A DNA stretch of 64,000 nt. Origin: Rubrolithibacter danxiaensis (lineage in GTDB: Bacteria > Bacteroidota > Bacteroidia > Sphingobacteriales > Sphingobacteriaceae). The DNA is taken from assembly GCF_047272945.1 (NCBI RefSeq), contig NZ_JBKOPS010000001.1:372001-436000 (forward strand), written 5' to 3'. This document shows, one piece after another, positions 26,101-34,844 of this stretch. The position numbers were made by a program, and so were the translations under genes. Each line of letters opens with the position of its first letter. The stretch's first letter is position 1. Below the pieces are notes generated by a model. The model saw only the letters and a program-made list of their open reading frames with translations. It did no database searches and was not told the origin of the DNA.

Positions 26101-29100
26101 ATGAAAAAAGTTTTAGGACTGGATTTAGGTACAAACTCGATTGGATGGGCACTTGTTGAGCAGGATTTTGAGAATAAGCAAGGGAATATTTTAGGGATGG
26201 GGAGCCGGATTATTCCGATGAGCCAAGATATTAAAGATGAATTTGGCAAAGGCAATTCCATATCTCAAACAGCAGATAGAACCAAATTTAGAGGAGTCCG
26301 CAGATTACGCGAACGTCATTTATTAAGACGCGAACGTTTACATAGAACTTTAAATGTATTAGGTTTTCTACCTGAACATTATAGCAGTCAAATTGATTTT
26401 GAGCACCGCTTAGGGAAGTTTTTAGAGGAAAAAGAGCCCAAATTAGTTTATGACAATAAGGATTTCATCTTCAAAAAGTCTTTTGAGGAAATGCTGGAAG
26501 ATTTTAGACAGCACCAGCCAGGACTTTTGAATCGAAAAAACAAAAAGGGAGATGATGCAAAAATCCCTTATGACTGGACGATTTATTATCTCCGCAAAAA
26601 AGCACTTACTCAAATAATAGAAAAGGAAGAGCTGGCTTGGATTATCTTAAACTTCAATCAAAAACGCGGTTATTATCAATTACGTGGAGAGGAAGAAGAA
26701 GAAAATCCAAATAAATCAGTTAAATTTTATTCATTGAAAATAATGGATGTCACTGCCGATGAAAAGCCTAATGCTAAAGGAGAAACATGGTATTCGCTGC
26801 ATTTAGAAAAAGGCTGGATTTATCGGCGGGCGAGCAAAACACCTTTGTTTGATTGGAAAGATAAAGTCAGAGATTTTATTGTTACAACTGATTTAAACGA
26901 TGACGGGACAGTAAAAACCGATAAAGAAGGTGCAGAGAAGCGCAGCTTCAGAGCACCCGGCGAGGAGGATTGGACATTAATCAAGAAAAAAACAGAACAA
27001 GAAATTGACAAGTCTGATAAAACAGCCGGGGCATACATTTATGACACACTGCTGCTGCATCCTAGTCAAAAAATTAAAGGAAAATTAGTTCAAACTATTG
27101 AGCGCAAGTTTTATAAAGAAGAATTAAAAGCTATTCTTAAGAAACAAATAGAACTTCAACCTAAGCTTTTTACAAATGATTTGTACAATGATTGTATTCG
27201 GGAATTGTACCGGAATAATGAAGCACATCAAACAACTTTGAGCCAGAAGGACTTTGTCCATCTATTCGTGGAAGATATTATATTCTATCAGCGCCCATTG
27301 CGCAGTCAAAAATCCTCTATCGGCAACTGTTCTTTAGAGTTCAGAAAGTACAAAGACGAAAATGGCATCGAAAAAACAGAATACTTGAAAGCCATTCCGA
27401 AATCACATCCGTTGTACCAGGAGTTTCGCTTGTGGCAATGGTTATACAATCTAAAAATCTATAAGAAAGAGGATGATTCGGATGTAACAGGGCAATTCAT
27501 AAAGGAGAAAGAAGAGCTTGTTAATCTTTTTGATTTTTTAATGTCGCAAAGGGAAGTTGACCATAAGGATATTATAAAACATCTGTTGGTTTCTTCTCAG
27601 GTGAAAGGAAAAGCATTAAATGCTGAGATTGCCAAATATCGCTGGAATTATGTTTATGACACTGTAAAGGATGAATCAAAAAAATACCCTTGCAATGAAA
27701 CCGGTTATGAGATTAGAAGAAGGCTAAGTAAAGTTGAAAAAGTTCCTGCCGATTTTTTAACACCAAAAATTGAGCAGCGACTTTGGCATCTTATTTATTC
27801 CATAAGGGATAAAATCGAATTTGAAAAAGCATTAAAGTCTTTTGCCAATGAACACAAATTGGACGAAGCCTCTTTTGTTGAGAATTTCAGAAAGTTCCCT
27901 CCTTTTAAAAGTGAATACGGTTCGTTTTCCGAAAAAGCCATTAAGAAACTGCTGCCGTTAATGCGGATTGGAAAATATTGGAACTGGGATAAAATTGATA
28001 ATAAAACGAAAAATAGAATCAGCAAAATTATCACAGGCGAGTACGATGAAGAAATGAAAAATCGTGTTCGCGAAAAGGCTGTTCATTTAACAGAAGAAGA
28101 AGATTTTCAGGGATTGCCATTGTGGCTGGCTCAATATATTGTTTACGATAGACATTCGGAAGCCGGCATTGCGGGAAAGTGGAACTCTGTTGCGGATTTA
28201 GAGAAATATCTCGAAGAATTCAAACAGCATTCTCTGCGTAATCCAATTGTAGAACAAGTGGTTACTGAAACATTACGTGTAGTAAAAGATATTTGGGAGC
28301 AATATGGAAACGGCTCAAAAGATTTCTTTAAAGAAATTCATATTGAACTGGGACGTGAAATGAAAAATACGGCGGAAGACCGTAAGAGAATTACCAATCA
28401 AATCACAGAAAATGAAAACACCAATCTTCGTATTAAAGCATTATTAACTGAGTTATTAAACGACAGCAACGTAGAAAATGTCCGGCCTTTTTCACCCATA
28501 CAGCAAGAGGCATTGAAGATTTATGAAGACGGTGTATTGAATTCTGATGTGGAAGTTCCAGAGGATATTTTAAAAATCAGTAAAACTGCACAGCCTGCTA
28601 AATCCGAATTGCAGCGATACAAACTGTGGCTGGAACAAAAATACCGTTCGCCTTATACTGGAGAAATTATTCCGCTGAATAAACTATTTACCTCCGAATA
28701 TGAAATTGAGCATATTATTCCACAAGCCCGATATTTTGATGACAGCTTCAGCAATAAAGTAATTTGTGAATCAGCCATAAACAAGTTAAAAGACAAACAA
28801 CTGGGTTTTGAATTTATCAAAAATTATCACGGAACCACTATCGAAACAGGATTCGGACGAACCGTAAAGGTATTTGAAGAAGAAGCCTATCAAGAGTTTG
28901 TAAAAGGGCATTACGCTAAAAATCGTTCTAAGAAAACTAAGCTCTTATTAGATGAGATTCCGGACAAAATGATTGAGAGACAGATGAATGACACCCGTTA
29001 TATCAGCAAATTTATTTCCAATATATTATCCAATATTGTTCGGGAAGATAAAAATGACGATGGCCTTAATTCAAAAAATGTATTGCCGGGAAATGGAAAA

Positions 29101-30540
29101 ATTACATCAACATTGAAGCAGGATTGGGGATTAAACGATGTTTGGAACGATTTGATTTTGCCCCGTTTTGAACGAATGAATCAACTTACGAACAGTAAAG
29201 TTTTCACTGTCTGGAACGAAAACTACCAAAAGTTCTTACCAGCAATTCCATTAGAATATTCAAAAGGCTTTTCCAAAAAGCGTATTGACCATAGGCATCA
29301 TGCATTGGATGCATTAGTCATTGCCTGTGCAACAAGAGACCACGTCAATTTACTAAATAATCAATCTGCAAAATCCGAATCAAAACGATTTGATTTACAG
29401 AATAAGTTGAGAAGAAAAGAACCATACTTCAATCAAAAAGAAAACAGGCAAAAAGAGGCGTTTAAAGAATTTTTAAAACCTTGGGACAATTTCACACTTG
29501 ACGCAAGAGAAGCTCTAGAAAAAATCGTGGTGAGCTTTAAACAAAATCTTCGTGTCATCAATAAGACAACAAACAAGTATGAAAAGCTTGTTGAAAAAAA
29601 TGGAAAAATTAGTAAGGAATTAGTACCTCAAATCAAAGGCGATAGCTGGGCTATTCGCAAACCGATGCATAAGGATTTTGTTTATGGAACAGTGGATTTG
29701 CCAAGAGTAAAATTAGGAAAAGGTAAATTTATAACAGCTATCCGGAAAACCTTAGATACTACTTTTGATGAGAAACGTATAGAAAGCATCACTGATACAG
29801 GTATTCAAAAGATTTTAATTAATCATTTGGAAAAATATAAAAGAAGGTTGGATGAGAGAGGAGATGAAATTCCACCTGAAAGCTTAGCTTTTACTCCTTT
29901 GGGAATTGAGGATATGAATAAAAACATTAAAGTTCTGAATGGAGGTAAATTTCATCAACCCATATATAAAGTTCGTGTTTTTGAAATAGGCAGCCGTTTT
30001 GCTTTAGGGCAAACGAGCAATAAAAAAACTAAGTATGTAGAAGCTAAGGATGGTACAAACTTATACTTTGCTATTTATATTGATGAAAAAGAAAATCGGA
30101 ACTTTGAATCCATACCTTTAAATATTATTATTGAACGTCAAAAGCAAGGTGAAAACTCGGTGCCTGAAAAAAAAGTAATAGAGGACAAAGGGCAAAAAAA
30201 AGAATTGAATTTATTTTTTCACCTGTCACCAAATGATTTAATATATATTCCAACGGTAGAAGAGCGAGAAACTTTATTGAGAATTGATTTTTCCAATTTG
30301 ACAAAAGAGCAAATGAAAAGGATCTACAATGTGAATGACTTTTCTACCACTTGCTATTTTAAACCCAATTATATTGCAAAAGCAATTGTACCAAAAGAGG
30401 TTGATATGAACTACAATAAGCAGAAAAACAAAATAACAGGTTCATACGACACAAAAACGGCGAGTTTTGATGGTGAACAAATTAAAGACATATGCATTAA
30501 ATTAAAAGTGGATAGGTTAGGAAATATTTCAAAAGCTTAA
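26101..30540 (+). CDS. cas9: CRISPR-associated endonuclease Cas9, type II-C
   Basis: RNA-guided DNA nuclease of 1479 aa that cuts both strands of targets matched by crRNA:tracrRNA. RuvC-I is VLGLDLGTNSIGWALVE with D8; the arginine-rich bridge helix spans about 60-82; RuvC-II is EIHIELGREMK with E749; the HNH domain has YEIEHIIPQARYFDDSFSNK with catalytic H871; RuvC-III is HRHHALDALVIA with H1067 and D1070. All catalytic residues are intact. The recognition lobe (about 85-735) and the PAM-interacting C-terminus are divergent as usual. Size places it among the large Bacteroidota II-C proteins. cas1 starts one base after its stop. PAM cannot be read from sequence. Confidence 0.98.
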   Translation: MKKVLGLDLGTNSIGWALVEQDFENKQGNILGMGSRIIPMSQDIKDEFGKGNSISQTADRTKFRGVRRLRERHLLRRERLHRTLNVLGFLPEHYSSQIDFEHRLGKFLEEKEPKLVYDNKDFIFKKSFEEMLEDFRQHQPGLLNRKNKKGDDAKIPYDWTIYYLRKKALTQIIEKEELAWIILNFNQKRGYYQLRGEEEEENPNKSVKFYSLKIMDVTADEKPNAKGETWYSLHLEKGWIYRRASKTPLFDWKDKVRDFIVTTDLNDDGTVKTDKEGAEKRSFRAPGEEDWTLIKKKTEQEIDKSDKTAGAYIYDTLLLHPSQKIKGKLVQTIERKFYKEELKAILKKQIELQPKLFTNDLYNDCIRELYRNNEAHQTTLSQKDFVHLFVEDIIFYQRPLRSQKSSIGNCSLEFRKYKDENGIEKTEYLKAIPKSHPLYQEFRLWQWLYNLKIYKKEDDSDVTGQFIKEKEELVNLFDFLMSQREVDHKDIIKHLLVSSQVKGKALNAEIAKYRWNYVYDTVKDESKKYPCNETGYEIRRRLSKVEKVPADFLTPKIEQRLWHLIYSIRDKIEFEKALKSFANEHKLDEASFVENFRKFPPFKSEYGSFSEKAIKKLLPLMRIGKYWNWDKIDNKTKNRISKIITGEYDEEMKNRVREKAVHLTEEEDFQGLPLWLAQYIVYDRHSEAGIAGKWNSVADLEKYLEEFKQHSLRNPIVEQVVTETLRVVKDIWEQYGNGSKDFFKEIHIELGREMKNTAEDRKRITNQITENENTNLRIKALLTELLNDSNVENVRPFSPIQQEALKIYEDGVLNSDVEVPEDILKISKTAQPAKSELQRYKLWLEQKYRSPYTGEIIPLNKLFTSEYEIEHIIPQARYFDDSFSNKVICESAINKLKDKQLGFEFIKNYHGTTIETGFGRTVKVFEEEAYQEFVKGHYAKNRSKKTKLLLDEIPDKMIERQMNDTRYISKFISNILSNIVREDKNDDGLNSKNVLPGNGKITSTLKQDWGLNDVWNDLILPRFERMNQLTNSKVFTVWNENYQKFLPAIPLEYSKGFSKKRIDHRHHALDALVIACATRDHVNLLNNQSAKSESKRFDLQNKLRRKEPYFNQKENRQKEAFKEFLKPWDNFTLDAREALEKIVVSFKQNLRVINKTTNKYEKLVEKNGKISKELVPQIKGDSWAIRKPMHKDFVYGTVDLPRVKLGKGKFITAIRKTLDTTFDEKRIESITDTGIQKILINHLEKYKRRLDERGDEIPPESLAFTPLGIEDMNKNIKVLNGGKFHQPIYKVRVFEIGSRFALGQTSNKKTKYVEAKDGTNLYFAIYIDEKENRNFESIPLNIIIERQKQGENSVPEKKVIEDKGQKKELNLFFHLSPNDLIYIPTVEERETLLRIDFSNLTKEQMKRIYNVNDFSTTCYFKPNYIAKAIVPKEVDMNYNKQKNKITGSYDTKTASFDGEQIKDICIKLKVDRLGNISKA

Positions 30541-30541
30541 A

Positions 30542-31573
30542 ATGATTAAACGCACTCTTCATTTTAGCAACCCGGCCTATTTAAACCTAAAAGACAACCA
30601 ATTATCCATAGACCTGCCGCATCTAAAAGTCTTAGGCGAAAAAGAATCAAAGAAAAGTGTTCCGATAGAAGATGTCGGAATTATCCTGCTTGACCATAAG
30701 CAGATAACGATTACCCATTCCTGTATCGCTGCCCTGCTTCAGAATAATGCGGTTCTAATTACCTGCGACGACAGCCACCATCCTACCGGGATGATGCTCC
30801 CCCTGGATGGGCATGATACGCAGAGCGAGCGCTTCCGTTATCAGATTGATGCTTCCCTCCCACTGAAAAAGCAGTTATGGCAGCAGACTGTGCAGGCTAA
30901 AATACTGAACCAGGCAGCAGTACTGGCTGAACGCGGCATTCCATACGATAATATGCTGTACTGGGCAAAGTCGGTCCGTTCCGGTGACCCCGATAATTAC
31001 GAAGGCCGGGCTGCTGCTTATTACTGGAAAAATGTCTTTCCAAAAAAGATTGAGTTTTTCCGCGGGCGGGAAGGTGACCCGCCCAACAATCTGCTGAATT
31101 ATGGTTACGCAATCTTGAGGGCCATTACAGCCCGGGGGTTAGTATGTTCAGGGCTTCTTCCAACTTTGGGAATACACCATCGCAATAAATATAATGCCTA
31201 CTGCCTTGCTGATGATATTATGGAACCGTACCGCCCTTATGTTGACCAGATTGTTTTAGGTATTATTGACCGGGGAGAAAACTTCCTGGAACTGGGCACC
31301 TCCATCAAATCACAACTCCTGAGCATTGCCAGTGTAGACGTGAAATTTGAGAAGAACCGGAGTCCCCTAATGGTCGGCATGCAGACAACTACAGCTTCCC
31401 TGGCCAAATGTTATGAAGGTACTGCCCGAAGAATAAACTATCCAATTATCAAGCAACTGGAGCTTCGCAGGAATTATAACGTGCAGCATACAGATGAAGC
31501 GATAAGTATGGCTGCCGATGGTGCGGATTCTTATGAGAAGAACGTGGAAGATGAATCCGAACTTCCCTTTTAA
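30542..31573 (+). CDS. cas1: CRISPR integrase Cas1
   Basis: Metal-dependent integrase inserting new spacers with Cas2. At 343 aa it is somewhat longer than typical type II Cas1 (about 290-300), with an acidic C-terminal tail (YEKNVEDESELPF). Conserved residues are E154 in DNYEGRAAAYYW, H212 in LGIHHRNKYNAY and D225/E228 in LADDIMEPYRP. It begins one base after the cas9 stop and ends 3 bp before the cas2 ATG, so all three are one operon. No cas4 or csn2 is present, which defines subtype II-C. Confidence 0.97.
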   Translation: MIKRTLHFSNPAYLNLKDNQLSIDLPHLKVLGEKESKKSVPIEDVGIILLDHKQITITHSCIAALLQNNAVLITCDDSHHPTGMMLPLDGHDTQSERFRYQIDASLPLKKQLWQQTVQAKILNQAAVLAERGIPYDNMLYWAKSVRSGDPDNYEGRAAAYYWKNVFPKKIEFFRGREGDPPNNLLNYGYAILRAITARGLVCSGLLPTLGIHHRNKYNAYCLADDIMEPYRPYVDQIVLGIIDRGENFLELGTSIKSQLLSIASVDVKFEKNRSPLMVGMQTTTASLAKCYEGTARRINYPIIKQLELRRNYNVQHTDEAISMAADGADSYEKNVEDESELPF

Positions 31574-31576
31574 ATC

Positions 31577-31906
31577 ATGCGTTTAAATGAATACCGTATT
31601 TTGTGGATCTTAGTATTTTTCGACCTTCCTACTGAAACTAAAAAAGACCGGCAGATCTATTCGAAATTCAGGAAAGATATTATGAAAGACGGATTTGCTA
31701 TGTTCCAGTTTTCCATTTACCTGCGCCATTGCAGCAGCCGGGAAAATGCGGATGTACATATTAAACGGGTAAAAAAGATGCTGCCACCTAAAGGACATGT
31801 GGGGATAATGACCATCACAGATAAGCAGTTTGGCATGATGGAATTATTTTACGGGAAAGAGGAAAAAGAATTACCTTCCACACCTCAACAACTTGAATTG
31901 TTTTAA
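31577..31906 (+). CDS. cas2: CRISPR adaptation protein Cas2
   Basis: Small ferredoxin-fold protein (109 aa) that dimerises as the core of the Cas1-Cas2 integrase. The start is RILWILVFFDLPTETKKDRQ with the conserved D16 after the first strand, then FRKDIMKDGFAMFQFSIYLR. It is the last gene of the cas operon; a bidirectional terminator and the array follow. Confidence 0.96.
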   Translation: MRLNEYRILWILVFFDLPTETKKDRQIYSKFRKDIMKDGFAMFQFSIYLRHCSSRENADVHIKRVKKMLPPKGHVGIMTITDKQFGMMELFYGKEEKELPSTPQQLELF

Positions 31907-31950
31907 AAGAAGTTCGATTTGGAACGTATCAGAAAGAAATTTTAAGAATT

Positions 31951-31988
31951 AAAAATCCGGAAGCCATTTTACGCAACCGGATTTTTTT
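31951..31988. terminator. Bidirectional terminator between cas2 and the array
   Basis: AAAAATCCGG (31951-31960) and CCGGATTTTT (31977-31986) form a 10-bp stem with a 16-nt loop, followed by further Ts on both strands. It can end the cas mRNA rightwards and the leftward pre-crRNA. The remaining 53 bp before the first repeat (31989-32041) is AT-rich without an ORF. Confidence 0.75.
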
Positions 31989-32921
31989 AATTCTAATTTT
32001 GTCTTTAACGAGTTCTTTTTCAGTTCGATAAGCCAAGGTATGTTGTGGCTAATATCGCAAAGAACAAATCTGAAAGCAAATCACAACGAACTTTTACCGG
32101 AGCTTCTTTATAGATCAGTTGTGGCTAATATCGCAAAGAACAAATCTGAAAGCAAATCACAACTGATTCTACCGCCGGGACAAATGGGATAAAGTTGTGG
32201 CTAATATCGCAAAGAACAAATCTGAAAGCAAATCACAACTATGCCTCGTAAACCAAAAAAGCATCCTCTGTTGTGGCTAATATCGCAAAGAACAAATCTG
32301 AAAGCAAATCACAACCGTTATAGATCCTGTAATTCTTTACGCTGTGTTGTGGCTAATATCGCAAAGAACAAATCTGAAAGCAAATCACAACAACAGCACC
32401 CATAACCTGCAATTTACCGTGGTTGTGGCTAATATCGCAAAGAACAAATCTGAAAGCAAATCACAACTTAAAGACATGGCAGCACCTTCAACAGCTTGTT
32501 GTGGCTAATATCGCAAAGAACAAATCTGAAAGCAAATCACAACCCCCCTATCCAGTAACGGTAAATTACAATGTTGTGGCTAATATCGCAAAGAACAAAT
32601 CTGAAAGCAAATCACAACCAAACTTGGATTTCTCCTGATTCCAAAACTGTTGTGGCTAATATCGCAAAGAACAAATCTGAAAGCAAATCACAACTATGCC
32701 CAAAAATAGTCCATTTTCAACTAAGTTGTGGCTAATATCGCAAAGAACAAATCTGAAAGCAAATCACAACTAACCATGCCTCAACCACATCACGCTTATT
32801 GTTGTGGCTAATATCGCAAAGAACAAATCTGAAAGCAAATCACAACCATTGGGTTCTCCAGGCCTGTGATTCGGAGTTGTGGCTAATATCGCAAAGAACA
32901 AATCTGAAAGCAAATCACAAC

Positions 32922-33027
32922 AAAATGGTGGGTGACGTGCAAATACTGAAAGTTGTGGCTAATATCGCAAAGAACAAATCTGAAAGCAAATCACAACAAA
33001 ATGGTGGGTGACGTGCAAATACTGAAA
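32922..33027. repeat. Duplicated spacer (spacers 12 and 13)
   Basis: Spacer 12 (32922-32951) and spacer 13 (32998-33027) are identical over all 30 nt (AAAATGGTGGGTGACGTGCA...), separated by one repeat. This is a tandem duplication of one 76-bp unit. Confidence 0.97.
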
Positions 33028-34284
33028 GTTGTGGCTAATATCGCAAAGAACAAATCTGAAAGCAAATCACAACAGTTGAGATAGTGTTTCATAAATGGAA
33101 GAGTTGTGGCTAATATCGCAAAGAACAAATCTGAAAGCAAATCACAACTACAGCAGCGAGGTTTTGTGGCTTCCATCCGTTGTGGCTAATATCGCAAAGA
33201 ACAAATCTGAAAGCAAATCACAACTATAATCATCTGTATAAGAGAATCGCGGGAGTTGTGGCTAATATCGCAAAGAACAAATCTGAAAGCAAATCACAAC
33301 GAGCGCCAAAATGGGTTGTTACTACAATTGTTGTGGCTAATATCGCAAAGAACAAATCTGAAAGCAAATCACAACTACAACTTCCACTTTTCCCAAAGAG
33401 AATAAGTTGTGGCTAATATCGCAAAGAACAAATCTGAAAGCAAATCACAACAAGTTCAGCGCCTACCTTTTTAGTATTTGTGTTGTGGCTAATATCGCAA
33501 AGAACAAATCTGAAAGCAAATCACAACCTTCGGACATGGCACTGTAGACCTCTTTCGTTGTGGCTAATATCGCAAAGAACAAATCTGAAAGCAAATCACA
33601 ACACGGGTTTTATCATCCTGAAAACGGATGCGGTTGTGGCTAATATCGCAAAGAACAAATCTGAAAGCAAATCACAACAAGAAGAAGAAAGCTCTTATGT
33701 GAATTTAAGTTGTGGCTAATATCGCAAAGAACAAATCTGAAAGCAAATCACAACAAAACCCGGCGATAAAATTTTAGACACACAGTTGTGGCTAATATCG
33801 CAAAGAACAAATCTGAAAGCAAATCACAACGTTTACATTGAGATTTCCTTTGAAATTATGTTGTGGCTAATATCGCAAAGAACAAATCTGAAAGCAAATC
33901 ACAACGCTTCCGTAATAATTGAAACGGCTGATTCGTTGTGGCTAATATCGCAAAGAACAAATCTGAAAGCAAATCACAACGACACTCAAAAAGTAAGCAC
34001 GTTAGAAAATGTTGTGGCTAATATCGCAAAGAACAAATCTGAAAGCAAATCACAACAGTTTGTCGAGTTCAGACTTAAATGTTGCCGTTGTGGCTAATAT
34101 CGCAAAGAACAAATCTGAAAGCAAATCACAACACTAAAACATTAAATGTAAGCTTATGGGGCGTTGTGGCTAATATCGCAAAGAACAAATCTGAAAGCAA
34201 ATCACAACCGAAGCCTGCAAAGAATTGCACGAAGATGGTTGTGGCTAATATCGCAAAGAACAAATCTGAAAGCAAATCACAACG

Positions 34285-34313
34285 GTTAAGGATCTCGGTT
34301 AAAGATCCTTAAC
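34285..34313. repeat. Hairpin-forming spacer 30
   Basis: GTTAAGGATC (34285-34294) and GATCCTTAAC (34304-34313) are perfect inverted repeats around a 9-nt loop, occupying nearly the whole spacer (34284-34313). Confidence 0.95.
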
Positions 34314-34738
34314 GTTGTGGCTAATATCGCAAAGAACAAATCTGAAAGCAAATCACAACGGCAGCTGGAAAGATGGCCTTTTTAAATCCGTTGTGGCTAA
34401 TATCGCAAAGAACAAATCTGAAAGCAAATCACAACAGTCGGACTTTTAGGTTTTGTAATTTGGTTGTTGTGGCTAATATCGCAAAGAACAAATCTGAAAG
34501 CAAATCACAACATAGCGGCGTTTATGATTTCTGCGTCCGGGTTGTGGCTAATATCGCAAAGAACAAATCTGAAAGCAAATCACAACAGGAAGCTATTGTA
34601 ATTGTAGTTCCTTGATGTTGTGGCTAATATCGCAAAGAACAAATCTGAAAGCAAATCACAACATCATTACTCTTTCTGCGTCTTCCCTTGTAGTTGTGGC
34701 TAATATCGCAAAGAACAAATCTGAAAGCAAATCACAAC

Positions 34739-34844
34739 TGTGGTTGACTTCCGGCAATCACTGTTTGTGTTGTGGCTAATATCGCAAAGAACAAATCTGA
34801 AAGCAAATCACAACGTGGTTGACTTCCGGCAATCACTGTTTGTC
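34739..34844. repeat. One-base slipped spacer pair (spacers 36 and 37)
   Basis: Spacer 36 (34739-34768) is T plus a 29-nt core and spacer 37 (34815-34844) is the same 29-nt core plus C. The core begins GTGGTTGACTTCCGGCAATC. The extra bases show the two come from one protospacer site with boundaries shifted by one. Confidence 0.96.

Noticed and set aside
31907..32041. Possible hidden csn2 or cas4 between cas2 and the array
   Set aside because: Only 135 bp are available, containing a terminator and no ORF.
33755..33784. Spacer 23 shares CCCGGCGATAAA with dnaJ (11021-11032), suggesting self-targeting
   Set aside because: Only 12 of 30 bases match and the flanks differ, which is not enough for targeting.
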